A stretch of DNA of 20,831 nt from JAAZMF01 sp036786445 (GTDB lineage: Bacteria > Bacillota > Limnochordia > DTU087). The stretch covers positions 1 through 20,831 of the forward strand of contig DAIQRD010000032.1 in assembly GCA_036786445.1 (NCBI GenBank), in the 5' to 3' direction. The notes beneath the pieces are model-generated. The model did no database searches and was not told the DNA's origin. It worked only from the letters and a program-made list of their open reading frames with translations. Positions within the stretch are counted from its first letter, which is position 1. Every line of letters starts with the position of its first letter. The position numbers and the translations under genes are program-made. Shown here one piece after another: positions 7,945 to 16,251 of the stretch.

Positions 7945-8024
7945 TACACCGCCTCCCTCCATGATCTCCTATTTGACTCTTTTCCCACTGTGCAACGCCC
8001 TCCTTGATGACCCCAATTCAGCCT

Positions 8025-8094
8025 AGCAGCTTAGCCAAGCTCGGTAGGTTGGTCCAGACCAGTAGCTTAGCCCAGGCCTAGTAGCTTAGCCCAG
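8025..8094 (-). repeat. three short direct repeats at the end of the small secreted-protein gene
   Basis: AGTAGCTTAGCCCAG occurs identically at 8080-8094 and 8061-8075, and with 2 mismatches at 8025-8039. The copy at 8080-8094 lies within the gene, encoding the GLSY end and the first base of the stop codon. The other two lie in the noncoding gap before the Ig-domain gene, so the gene end seems to have been copied downstream. They may also mark removal of a further subunit gene. Confidence 0.8.
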
Positions 8095-8620
8095 CAGTAT
8101 AGTGCAGTGTGAGCCGGTACTCGCGACCAACTGCCACTGGTAGATCACCATAGGACGCAGCAAAACGCAGATAGAACTGCACATCGGCTCCCCCATCTCC
8201 AGTGGCTGCTTGGCCGGCTACTAGTGAACTGGGTGATGTAGATAAAGGATGCCAGGGCCCTGAGCCACTGGTAGACCACTGCAAAGGCTGTGAAACCACG
8301 CGACCATCGGGTACATAGGCATCCATCCCCACATCAAATTCCTGCATGCGGCCATCGACCAGATCACAGCTTATCTCCACTCCCCAGATGCTATTGGCTT
8401 TGACAACTAGGCCCAGTGGCGGAGATGTGATGACCTCACCTGGTGTCACATTGCTAGCCAGATTCAGAAAAGCGTCAGGCCATGTCACCACAGCAATACT
8501 CTCGGCAATATTGACGGCAACGGTAGTTCTGTTCTCTTGGCAACTTGCCTGGGCTGTTCCCATCAAAAAACACAGACCGACAGCAACCACCCAGATACTC
8601 CATTTACATCGCAAACCCAT
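8078..8620 (-). CDS. small secreted beta-rich protein, pilin/surface-subunit-like
   Basis: 180 residues. A signal peptide covers residues 1-25, cut after TAQA. The mature part has two cysteines (27 and 85) that could form a disulfide, provided C27 remains after cleavage. It is a run of predicted beta-strands and ends with GREYRLTLHYTAGLSY, recalling the last strand of secreted pilin-like families such as SCPU (GxYxxTLxxTV). There is no LPxTG, lipobox or type IV pilin motif. ATG 8620 follows AGAGGGGGGG. It is the first gene of a three-gene minus-strand set, and its mature part resembles residues 58-180 of the barrel protein at the end of that set. I infer an exported structural subunit; no named family was recognised with confidence. 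Confidence 0.75.
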   Translation of the reverse strand: MGLRCKWSIWVVAVGLCFLMGTAQASCQENRTTVAVNIAESIAVVTWPDAFLNLASNVTPGEVITSPPLGLVVKANSIWGVEISCDLVDGRMQEFDVGMDAYVPDGRVVSQPLQWSTSGSGPWHPLSTSPSSLVAGQAATGDGGADVQFYLRFAASYGDLPVAVGREYRLTLHYTAGLSY

Positions 8621-8755
8621 ACCCCCCCTCTAGAATCAGCTTCATTACTTCCAGTCCTACAAACACGCGTTAAGCATCCCTCACCTTTTTAGTATACTTG
8701 CACTCTACCATGGCACTTGCTGTTTGCTGTGTCGAATTCTGTCGATTCATTTCTG
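8621..8755. other. upstream region of the export cluster
   Basis: This gap lies between the metK terminator and the small secreted-protein gene. It must hold the export-cluster promoter. A TATACT (8691-8696, minus strand) is a good -10 match, but nothing like TTGACA lies 16-18 bases before it, so an alternative sigma factor or an activator is possible. No ORF or RNA was recognised. Confidence 0.4.
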
Positions 8756-8794
8756 GCCAAAAGAAAACCCCCGATCCTACAAGGGGATTGGGGG
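8756..8794 (-). terminator. intrinsic terminator of metK
   Basis: A 10-bp stem with one G-T pair (8768-8777 with 8785-8794) is followed on the minus strand by TTTTCTTTTGG. It begins about 53 bases past the metK stop. Confidence 0.88.
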
Positions 8795-8846
8795 CGAATA
8801 TTCGTCATGCCCAAGGCGCCGGCCCATGGTCTTTTGTGGTTAACTT

Positions 8847-10043
8847 TTACTTAACTGCTGCCACCTCTGCCAACAAGGCATCCACCATATCTGTTTTCTC
8901 CCAAGGAAGATCCAAATCCATTCTTCCGAAATGTCCATAGGCAGCCACCTGCCGGTAGATGGGTCGACGTAAATCCATATCTCGGATGATGGCAGCTGGC
9001 CGCAGATCAAAGACCTTATTTACCCAAGCACTGATCTTTGCATCTGGGTAAGCGCCAGTACCGAAAGTATCCACCATCAGTGACACTGGCCGAGCCACAC
9101 CGATGGCATAGGCCACCTGCACTTCACAGCGCCGAGCTAACTTGGCCGCAACGATATTCTTCGCCACATGGCGGGCAGCGTAGGCAGCCGAGCGATCAAC
9201 TTTCGTCGGATCCTTACCAGATAAGGCCCCTCCACCATGGCGACCCATGCCACCATAGGTATCTACGATGATCTTCCTGCCTGTCACACCGGAGTCGCCG
9301 GCGGGACCTCCCACCACAAACCGCCCGGTGGGATTGATATAGTACTTGGTTTTAGCATCGACCAAATCCCGTGGTATGATAGCATCCACGATTTCCCGCA
9401 TTATGTCATCATGGAGCTGTTCTGGCTGGATCTCAGGATGGTGCTGAGCGGAAATCACCACTGTGTCAACCCTAACTGGCTGCCCATCGACATACTCCAC
9501 AGTCACCTGTGTCTTACCATCAGGCCGTAGGTAGGGAATAATCTCTGTCTTGCGGACCTCAGCTAGCCTCCTTGCCAGCTTATGGGCTAAAGCTATGGAT
9601 AACGGCATCATTTCCGGAGTCTCATCTGTGGCATATCCAAACATGAGACCCTGGTCACCAGCACCCATGACAGATACATCATCACTATCCCCTTGCCGGG
9701 CTTCCCAACCGAAGTCGATACCTAAGGCGATATCGGGGCTTTGCTCATTGATGGCTGTCAGTACAGCACAAGTGTCACCATCAAACCCGAATTTAGCCCT
9801 GGTATAACCGATCTCCAGGACAGTCTCTCGCACAATGCGGGGGATGTCCACATAGCAGTGGGTACTTATTTCCCCCATGACCAACACCAACCCAGTTGTC
9901 ACCGCAGTCTCACAGGCCACCCGCGCATCTGGATCCTCTGCTAGAATGGCATCGAGTACGGCATCCGAAACCTGGTCACAGATCTTATCTGGATGTCCTT
10001 CGGTTACCGATTCTGATGTGAATAGATAGCGATTACTCGACAT
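8847..10043 (-). CDS. metK: S-adenosylmethionine synthetase
   Basis: 398 residues, close to the family norm of about 395. It makes S-adenosylmethionine from methionine and ATP in the cytoplasm, releasing phosphate and pyrophosphate. Signatures seen are GHPDK (16-20), GAGDQG (127-132) and the glycine-rich phosphate loop GGGALSGKDPTKVDRS (270-285), with GRFVVGGPAGDSGVTGRK before it. All lie at the normal spacing and the protein looks complete. ATG 10043 follows AAGGAGG. The leader carries a SAM-I riboswitch with an intrinsic terminator, so SAM shuts off its own synthesis. The gene is monocistronic, ending at a strong terminator. Confidence 0.98.
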   Translation of the reverse strand: MSSNRYLFTSESVTEGHPDKICDQVSDAVLDAILAEDPDARVACETAVTTGLVLVMGEISTHCYVDIPRIVRETVLEIGYTRAKFGFDGDTCAVLTAINEQSPDIALGIDFGWEARQGDSDDVSVMGAGDQGLMFGYATDETPEMMPLSIALAHKLARRLAEVRKTEIIPYLRPDGKTQVTVEYVDGQPVRVDTVVISAQHHPEIQPEQLHDDIMREIVDAIIPRDLVDAKTKYYINPTGRFVVGGPAGDSGVTGRKIIVDTYGGMGRHGGGALSGKDPTKVDRSAAYAARHVAKNIVAAKLARRCEVQVAYAIGVARPVSLMVDTFGTGAYPDAKISAWVNKVFDLRPAAIIRDMDLRRPIYRQVAAYGHFGRMDLDLPWEKTDMVDALLAEVAAVK

Positions 10044-10065
10044 GCCGTGTCCCTCCTTTGCTGAT

Positions 10066-10092
10066 AAAAAAACTCCTCCCGTCTGGGAAGAG
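10066..10092 (-). terminator. regulated terminator of the metK riboswitch
   Basis: CTCTTCCC and GGGAGGAG on the minus strand (plus 10085-10092 and 10073-10080) form an 8-bp stem with a 4-base AGAC loop, followed by seven T residues. It lies between the SAM aptamer and the metK ribosome binding site. Confidence 0.88.
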
Positions 10093-10112
10093 GCAACTGA
10101 TCAGTAGCCTAC

Positions 10113-10219
10113 TCATCTCCCAGAATGGTCCACATCCTGCTGGAATTGGCACCTTGCTCCATGTCTGGTCGCCGGTTGCCGGGTTTCATCGGGCCAGTCC
10201 CTCCACCTCTCTGGATGAG
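10113..10219 (-). ncRNA. SAM-I (S-box) riboswitch aptamer
   Basis: On the minus strand helix P1 is CTCATC (10214-10219) with GATGAG (10113-10118). After P1 come AGAGGTGGAGGGACTGG, CCCGATGAAACCCGGCAACC and GGTGCCAATTCC, which are the conserved core segments of the S-box. SAM binding stabilises P1 and lets the downstream terminator form; without SAM the P1 3' strand can pair with the terminator region. Its place directly before metK is a standard regulon position. Confidence 0.96.
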
Positions 10220-10259
10220 CTTTAAGACTATTTACCTATGGTAGGAATTATCATATCCT

Positions 10260-10287
10260 AGCATATGCTACCATTCACTGGGGTCAA
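10260..10287 (-). promoter_or_regulatory. metK promoter
   Basis: TTGACC (10282-10287), a 16-base spacer and TATGCT (10260-10265) on the minus strand, placing the start about 30-35 bases before the riboswitch aptamer. The remaining bases to 10383, after hppA, show no gene and no convincing terminator. Confidence 0.6.
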
Positions 10288-10383
10288 AGTCAATGATACG
10301 GCGAGGGGTCCGCCGCTGCTATCACTCTCAGCTGCCAGACCCCCACCCGGTACATCATAAAGCCCTAACCGACAATCCCTCTT

Positions 10384-12372
10384 CTACATGAAGAGCGGTG
10401 CAAATACTAGGGCCACAATAGTCATTAGTTTGATAAGGATGTTCAAAGAAGGACCGGAAGTATCCTTGAAAGGATCACCAACGGTGTCACCCACAACTGC
10501 TGCATGGTGAGCCGGACTGCCCTTGCCACCATGGGCACCACCCTCTATATACTTCTTGGCATTATCCCAAGCGCCACCGGAGTTAGCCATCTGAATAGCC
10601 ATGGCTACACCAACGACCAAGGAACCGGCCAACATGCCGCCTAGAGCTGCTTTACCAAGGAGTAAACCGACGAGGACTGGAGCAATAACGGCGATGAGCC
10701 CAGGGATAATCATCTCACGCAAAGCTGCCTGGGTGGAAATATCTACACACGTAGCATAATCGGGCTTTGCTTTACCTTCCATGATCCCGGGAATGTTCTT
10801 GAACTGTCTGCGCACCTCTTCGATCATCTCAAAGGCGGCCTTACCAACTGCTTCCATGGTCATGGCCGAGAAGACATAGGGCAGCAAGCTGCCGATGAAC
10901 AAGCCGGCGATTACCAAGGGGTCGAGGATGTCGATGGTAGCTAGACCTACCACTTGAGAATACGAGGCAAACAAGGCAAGTGCAGTCAGAGCTGCGGAGC
11001 CAATGGCAAAGCCTTTACCGATGGCTGCCGTAGTATTACCGACGGAGTCGAGCGTATCGGTAATCTCCCTAACTTCGCCCGGTAGTTCTGCCATCTCAGC
11101 AATCCCACCAGCGTTGTCAGCTACAGGACCGTAAGCGTCAACAGCGATGGTAATGCCTGCAGTGGCCAGCATGCCAACAGCTGCCAAAGAGATACCATAT
11201 AGACCCTGGATCGCGTCGGTCCTGCCGCCTGAGGCAAAGAAAGCAATCAGAATGCCGATGGCGATGAGCAGTACGGGAGCAGCTACTGAGTACATGCCCA
11301 CAGCCAAGCCACTAATAATCGTTGTTGCCGGACCAGTCTCCGATTGCTGGGCAATCTTCTGCACCGGTTTATGGTCGGCAGATGTGTAATACTCAGCCGA
11401 CTGCCCGATGGCGATACCCACCACTAGACCCGTTACTACAGCAACAAAGGGAGTGAGCGTTCCCAACATGCTCTTGCTCAGGAAAAAGGCCGCTACCACC
11501 AGAATCACACCACTGACATAAGTAGCAGACTTCAGTGCTCCGTGGGGATCGGACTTCTCACTATTGGTGACAAAGCGGGCACCGATGATGGAAGCGACAA
11601 TACCCAAAGCAGAGAGAACCAGCGGAAACATGGAGCCACTAGCACCAAAGGCGATGGCACCCAATGTGATCGCTGAGATGATGGAACCTACATAGGATTC
11701 GAATAAGTCAGCACCCATACCAGCCACGTCACCGACGTTGTCACCGACGTTGTCGGCTATAACTGCTGGGTTGCGAGGATCGTCCTCGGGAATACCGGCC
11801 TCTACCTTACCAACTAGGTCAGCACCTACGTCAGCTGCCTTGGTGTAGATCCCGCCACCAACACGGGCAAACAGAGCGATGGAAGATGCCCCTAAACCAA
11901 AACCGGTGATGATACTTGGATCACCGTAGATTTTGTAGAAGAAACCTACGCCTAGAAGACCCAAACCCACCACCGATAGACCCATGACCAAGCCACCGGA
12001 AAAAGCAATTGACAATGCCTCTTTCAGCCCGCCTTCCCGAGCCGCATTGGCAGTCCGGACATTGGCCTTGGTAGCCACTTGCATACCAGCATAGCCAGTG
12101 GCCAAGGAGAAAATCGCACCTACTAGAAAACAGATAGCAACTTGAATGCCCAACACAAACCATAGGATAAGGAACAAAGCTGCGATAAAGATACTTAAAG
12201 AACGATACTCCCGTTTCAAGAAAGCCATGCTTCCCTCATGAATGTAAGAAGCGATTTCTTGCATACGGGCTGTCCCCGCCGGTGCAGCGCTAATCTTGGA
12301 AGAATACATCCAAGCAATGACCAGTGCTACCGCCGGGGCTCCAAAAATCAGCCAATAATAACCCACGTTCAT
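10384..12372 (-). CDS. hppA: K+-dependent ion-translocating membrane pyrophosphatase
   Basis: 662 residues with about 16 hydrophobic segments. The enzyme hydrolyses pyrophosphate and pumps H+ or Na+ across the membrane. Catalytic motifs are DVGADLVGKVE (181-191), DNVGDNVGDVAGMGADLFE (207-225) and DAYGPVADNAGGIAEM (412-427). GNTTAA at 445-450 with alanine, followed by GKG, is the pattern of the K+-dependent subfamily; K+-independent enzymes carry lysine there. H+ versus Na+ cannot be settled by eye. ATG 12372 is used, but GGGGAGG ends only 2 bases before it; GTG at 12366 has better spacing and may be the real start. It has its own promoter and is monocistronic. Confidence 0.97.
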   Translation of the reverse strand: MNVGYYWLIFGAPAVALVIAWMYSSKISAAPAGTARMQEIASYIHEGSMAFLKREYRSLSIFIAALFLILWFVLGIQVAICFLVGAIFSLATGYAGMQVATKANVRTANAAREGGLKEALSIAFSGGLVMGLSVVGLGLLGVGFFYKIYGDPSIITGFGLGASSIALFARVGGGIYTKAADVGADLVGKVEAGIPEDDPRNPAVIADNVGDNVGDVAGMGADLFESYVGSIISAITLGAIAFGASGSMFPLVLSALGIVASIIGARFVTNSEKSDPHGALKSATYVSGVILVVAAFFLSKSMLGTLTPFVAVVTGLVVGIAIGQSAEYYTSADHKPVQKIAQQSETGPATTIISGLAVGMYSVAAPVLLIAIGILIAFFASGGRTDAIQGLYGISLAAVGMLATAGITIAVDAYGPVADNAGGIAEMAELPGEVREITDTLDSVGNTTAAIGKGFAIGSAALTALALFASYSQVVGLATIDILDPLVIAGLFIGSLLPYVFSAMTMEAVGKAAFEMIEEVRRQFKNIPGIMEGKAKPDYATCVDISTQAALREMIIPGLIAVIAPVLVGLLLGKAALGGMLAGSLVVGVAMAIQMANSGGAWDNAKKYIEGGAHGGKGSPAHHAAVVGDTVGDPFKDTSGPSLNILIKLMTIVALVFAPLFM

Positions 12373-12426
12373 TCCTCCCCATTCCTATTTCCTTACATAT
12401 TACTTCCTCTGCCACAACCAAAGTCT

Positions 12427-12455
12427 ATTGTAGCATACCAAGGTTATCCTTTCAA
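12427..12455 (-). promoter_or_regulatory. sigmaA promoter of hppA
   Basis: TTGAAA (12450-12455), exactly 17 bases, and TACAAT (12427-12432) on the minus strand, a near-consensus promoter. A 6-bp inverted repeat, ATTGCC (12455-12460) with GGCAAT (12471-12476), touches the upstream edge of the -35 and could be an operator or the weak end of the thiI transcript. Confidence 0.8.
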
Positions 12456-12498
12456 TTGCCGAGGATTTCTGGCAATAAAGACGCAATCATCAGAAAAT

Positions 12499-13686
12499 CT
12501 ACTCTTCTCCGCAAAGAACCACCTCGGTCCTCTCCAACGCTTCCTTCAGCAAGGCTTCCACCGGTAGTCTCGCTTCTGCCGCGTCTACCTCCCGCTGTTT
12601 GGGGTGCGTTTCAGGATGCCTAGGTACGAAGATAGTGCAGCAATCTTCGTAGGGCTGAATTGATAGCTTGTAAGTGCCGATTCTCTGTGCTAGCTCTACG
12701 ATCTCCAGCTTGTCGGCGCCAATTAGTGGTCGGAAAACCGGCAACTCCACCACCTGATTAGTCATCAGAATACTGGCCATGGTCTGGCTAGCCACCTGCC
12801 CAAGACTCTCCCCGGTGATCAAGGCCAGAGCCCCCTCTTGGCAGGCAATAGCTTCAGCTAAACGCAGCATCAGGCGCCGCATAATCGTGATCATGAGTTT
12901 CGGAGGGCAATGGGCATTAATTGCCTTTTGAATTTCGGTGAAATGAACTACGTGCACCGGTATTGGCCCACCATAGTCAGCCAGCACCCGAGCTAGGTCT
13001 AGTACTTTCTCCCTAGATCTCTCACTGGTAAAGGGTGGACTATGGAAGTGCACTGCGATGGGAGCAACTCCCCGCTTCATCATTAAGTAACCAGCTGCGG
13101 GACTATCAATTCCACCAGAGAGCAGCAATACACCTTTGCCACTGACACCCACCGGCAGCCCGCCGGGACCAGGAATCTTCTCTGTGTAGACATAACTGAA
13201 ATTCTCCCTGATTTCCACCTGCAAAGTCAGCTGGGGCTCATGGACATCTACAGAAAGATTGGGAAAGGCCTGGAGCAGATCGGCACCGAGGTCTCTGTTC
13301 ATTTCAGGAGAAGTATAGGGGAAACCCTTGTTAGCCCTCTTAGTCTCTACTTTGAAAGTCCGCTGTGCTGGGCCGCTAAGCACTTCCTTGCTCAATCTAG
13401 CGCCCATGATCTCTAGGGCAGCCTCGGTAATTGCTTCCTTGCTCAACGGCACCCGCTTTACCGGACTGATGGAGGCTATCCCAAAGACTTTCTCTAGTCT
13501 ATGCACCATGTCCGCGGCATTCGCCTGTAACGGTACATAGAACCTGGCATGGGCCCTTTCCACTTGGTCAATACCAAGCCCCCGCAGAGCCCTTTCAATA
13601 TTGGCCTGCAGACGCTGTTCGAATACGTATCGGTTCTTGCCTTTGGTGCCTATCTCGCCATAGCGGATGAGCAATAAATCATACAT
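12499..13686 (-). CDS. thiI: tRNA 4-thiouridine synthetase ThiI, short (no rhodanese) form
   Basis: 395 residues. ThiI adenylates U8 of tRNA and inserts sulfur to make 4-thiouridine; it may also feed thiamine thiazole synthesis. The N-terminal ferredoxin-like and THUMP region spans about 1-170. The PP-loop SGGIDSPAAGY lies at 190-200, and DCC at 348-350 corresponds to the conserved cysteine region of the synthetase domain. The C-terminal rhodanese domain of the E. coli protein is absent, as in Bacillus, where the sulfur comes directly from a partner desulfurase. Such a gene lies just upstream, 88 bases away. The start is ATG 13686, with GGAGG 7 bases before it, rather than ATG 13701. Confidence 0.96.
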   Translation of the reverse strand: MYDLLLIRYGEIGTKGKNRYVFEQRLQANIERALRGLGIDQVERAHARFYVPLQANAADMVHRLEKVFGIASISPVKRVPLSKEAITEAALEIMGARLSKEVLSGPAQRTFKVETKRANKGFPYTSPEMNRDLGADLLQAFPNLSVDVHEPQLTLQVEIRENFSYVYTEKIPGPGGLPVGVSGKGVLLLSGGIDSPAAGYLMMKRGVAPIAVHFHSPPFTSERSREKVLDLARVLADYGGPIPVHVVHFTEIQKAINAHCPPKLMITIMRRLMLRLAEAIACQEGALALITGESLGQVASQTMASILMTNQVVELPVFRPLIGADKLEIVELAQRIGTYKLSIQPYEDCCTIFVPRHPETHPKQREVDAAEARLPVEALLKEALERTEVVLCGEE

Positions 13687-13714
13687 GCCACTGCCTCCCA
13701 TGGTCTTTCCTTAC

Positions 13715-13737
13715 GACGCCTGTCATATCTGGGCGTC
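13715..13737. repeat. inverted repeat between the desulfurase gene and thiI
   Basis: GACGCC (13715-13720) and GGCGTC (13732-13737) form a 6-bp GC-rich hairpin with an 11-base loop in the 88-base gap. No T run follows on the minus strand, so it is more likely an RNA processing or stability element than a terminator. Confidence 0.4.
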
Positions 13738-13774
13738 TTACCTGCATCTCACGAAACCAGCCCCGGGTAATCCC

Positions 13775-14935
13775 CTAATTCCGCTGGAAAAGCCTCAATT
13801 CCGCCACCGTCTGGCCAATTAGCTCGGTGGCAGTCTCCACTTCCTCCATGGTGGTATCAGATCCCAAGCTAAGCCTAATACTGCCCTCTGCCACTGCCTG
13901 TGGGACCTGCATGGCTTGAAGTACATGGCTGGAAATCTGCTTCCTCGATGAGCAAGCGGCTCCAGTTGATACATACAGTCCCTCCGCAGCCAAGGCATGG
14001 ACCAAAACTTCACCCCTAACACCGGCAAACCCCACATTAATGATGTGGGGCGCATTAGCTATTGGATCACCATGGATATGGGCATCAGGAATAGCCTGCA
14101 GGCGCTGCAGCAGACGTTCCTGCAGCTGTCGCCAGGTATCTATGTGGGCAGCCATCTTGTCCATGGCCAAAGCCACTGCCAAGCCAAAACCAACGATACC
14201 CGGTACATTTTCCGTACCTGAGCGCAAGTTAGCTTCCTGGCCACCACCGGTCATTTGGCTTATAAGCCGTACACCTTCACGGCAATAGAGACCGCCTACT
14301 CCCTTGGGACCACCTAGTTTGTGGGCGCTAGCTGTCAGTAAGTCAACTCCCAACTCATCCACTCGGAAAGGCACTTTACCCAGGGCCTGGACTGCATCGG
14401 TATGGCAATACATCCCCGGATTCTGCTCCTTTACCCGGCGCACCAGCTCCGCCACAGGCTGTACAGCCCCGATCTCATTGTTAACTAGCATCACCGTTAC
14501 CAAGACGGTGTCTGCCCGCACAGCCCGGACCACAGCCTCTGGAGAAACTCTGCCTTGGTGATCAGGGGCCACCAAAGTATATTCACAGAGGCCTTGCTCT
14601 GCCAAGTGCTTCAAGGTCTCAAGGATAGCGGCATGCTCCACAGCTGATGCCACCACATGCCGACCTTTACGGATCTTGGCCTCCAAAGCACCCCGGATAG
14701 CCAGATTATCTGCTTCTGTGCCTCCCGAGGTGAAGCATATCCCATCGCCGTGGCACCCTATAGCCTTAGCCAATGCTTCCCTGGCTTGCCTCACCAAGCG
14801 TTCGGCCTCTAATCCCAGGGTATGGGGTGAGGACGGGTTACCAAAGGTCTCTAGTAGTGCCCCTTGCATTGCCAGAGCCACTTCCCCATGCACCCGGGTC
14901 GTAGCTGCATTATCTAAATAGATGAATCTTGCCAT
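13775..14935 (-). CDS. cysteine desulfurase, NifS/IscS class (NifZ-like partner of ThiI)
   Basis: 386 residues, a class V PLP aminotransferase-fold enzyme that takes sulfur from cysteine and holds it as a persulfide, giving alanine. Seen are YLDNAATT (6-13), TSGGTEADN (69-77), HTDAVQALGK (178-187), the PLP lysine in SAHKLGGPKG (K206) and the sulfur-carrying cysteine in STGAACSSRK (C328), then GSIRLSLG. All catalytic residues are present. The neighbouring short thiI makes the NifZ-ThiI pairing the likely job, although use for Fe-S clusters cannot be excluded. ATG 14935 follows GGGAGG at 6 bases. It starts 36 bases after galK on the same strand, so co-transcription with the gal genes is likely. 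Confidence 0.96.
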   Translation of the reverse strand: MARFIYLDNAATTRVHGEVALAMQGALLETFGNPSSPHTLGLEAERLVRQAREALAKAIGCHGDGICFTSGGTEADNLAIRGALEAKIRKGRHVVASAVEHAAILETLKHLAEQGLCEYTLVAPDHQGRVSPEAVVRAVRADTVLVTVMLVNNEIGAVQPVAELVRRVKEQNPGMYCHTDAVQALGKVPFRVDELGVDLLTASAHKLGGPKGVGGLYCREGVRLISQMTGGGQEANLRSGTENVPGIVGFGLAVALAMDKMAAHIDTWRQLQERLLQRLQAIPDAHIHGDPIANAPHIINVGFAGVRGEVLVHALAAEGLYVSTGAACSSRKQISSHVLQAMQVPQAVAEGSIRLSLGSDTTMEEVETATELIGQTVAELRLFQRN

Positions 14936-14971
14936 GGAGAACCTCCCACCCAGTACCCAAATTAGCTATAA

Positions 14972-16156
14972 CTAGATCTCTACTTTGTGCGCGCCAGCCT
15001 CTGCCTGACATACATAAAACTCCGGCACCAACCCTGTTTTAGCGGTATAGATCTCCTTTACCTCGGCCACAAAAGTATCCACGGCCCCGGCCTCCACAAG
15101 ATTTACAGTACAGCCGCCAAAACCGGCCCCAGTCATGCGGGCTCCCGAAGTCCCAGTTACCCCCCAAGCTGCTTCCACCATGATATCTAGTTCCTTGCAG
15201 CTCACTTCATATAGATCCCTAAGGCTCTTGTGGGATTCTCCCATGAGACGACCGAATTCCGAAATACTGCTGGCCTTGAGAGCCCCGACACTATCCAAGA
15301 CCCTTTGGTTTTCGAAAATGATATGCTCACATCTTTGAGCAACTATAGCCGGTAAATGCTTTCGGTATTTGCCAAAATCTGCCGGAGTGACATCCCGCAA
15401 AGCAGCGATGCCTGGCAGGTATTGCCTGAGGATCTCAACTCCCTGCTCACATTGGCTGCGCCGCTCATTATAAGCAGAATCTACGAGGCCCCGCTTCACC
15501 ATAGTATTCGCGATTACTATTTTGTAATCATCCATGGGAGGCAAGGGTACGAGCTCATAATCCAATGAACGGCAATCTAGGAAGAGGGCATGGTCTTTGC
15601 GACCTAGCCCAGAAATGAATTGATCCATGATACCGCAGTTGACACCAACAAAGGTATTTTCTGCTGCCTGAGCGATCTTAACAAGCTCCACCATGTCTAT
15701 ATGGAATTGCCCCGTAACAGTGGCCATTAGCCCTGTGGCCATTTCCAGAGCCGCAGATGAAGAAAGCCCTGCCGCTAGGGGAACATCGCCACTGAAGGCG
15801 GCATTCATGCCCTTGACTGGCAAACCTCGTTCCTGCAACAGCAGGAGCACACCCCGGATATAGTTGCTCCAGGAGACCTGGGGATCTTGCTCGATCTTAT
15901 CCAGGCTGAAACTGGATTTAGCATCTAGATCCACTGCGTAGAGATGTACCTCGCTATCATCCCGGGGCTCAGCCGCCATAATAATTTCCCGATCGATGGC
16001 CACAGGCAAGACAAATCCATCATTGTAGTCAGTATGTTCACCAATGAGGTTCACTCGGCCCGGCGCCTTCACAATTTCAACTGAATTTCCATTATCACCC
16101 CAGGCAGCCCACAGCTTGTCCCGGACGATCTCGGCTCTCTCCAGCAGATTAGCCAT
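14972..16156 (-). CDS. galK: galactokinase
   Basis: 394 residues, a GHMP-family kinase that phosphorylates alpha-galactose at C1 using ATP, the first step of the Leloir pathway. The galactokinase signature GRVNLIGEHTDYNDG is at 33-47, the ATP loop GLSSSAALE at 130-138, the catalytic aspartate in GIMDQF at residue 178, and the third GHMP motif TGAGFGG at 342-348. Full length and apparently intact. ATG 16156 follows GGGGAGGG at 7 bases. It lies 95 bases after galT and 36 bases before the desulfurase gene. Confidence 0.98.
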   Translation of the reverse strand: MANLLERAEIVRDKLWAAWGDNGNSVEIVKAPGRVNLIGEHTDYNDGFVLPVAIDREIIMAAEPRDDSEVHLYAVDLDAKSSFSLDKIEQDPQVSWSNYIRGVLLLLQERGLPVKGMNAAFSGDVPLAAGLSSSAALEMATGLMATVTGQFHIDMVELVKIAQAAENTFVGVNCGIMDQFISGLGRKDHALFLDCRSLDYELVPLPPMDDYKIVIANTMVKRGLVDSAYNERRSQCEQGVEILRQYLPGIAALRDVTPADFGKYRKHLPAIVAQRCEHIIFENQRVLDSVGALKASSISEFGRLMGESHKSLRDLYEVSCKELDIMVEAAWGVTGTSGARMTGAGFGGCTVNLVEAGAVDTFVAEVKEIYTAKTGLVPEFYVCQAEAGAHKVEI

Positions 16157-16251
16157 AGCTATTCCCTCCCCAACGAAGTATTGCCTGCCCAGTCCCCTTA
16201 GCCATAGATTTCCCCTTGGGACCCTGGCACACTCTCCACTAGATATGTCTT

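Noticed and set aside
8691..8696. TATACT as a standard promoter of the export cluster
   Set aside because: No -35 hexamer at 16-18 bases upstream; kept only as a remark in the intergenic entry.
10305..10343. GGGGTC/GACCCC inverted repeat after hppA as a terminator
   Set aside because: Only 6 bp around a 27-base imperfect interior, and no T run on the minus strand.
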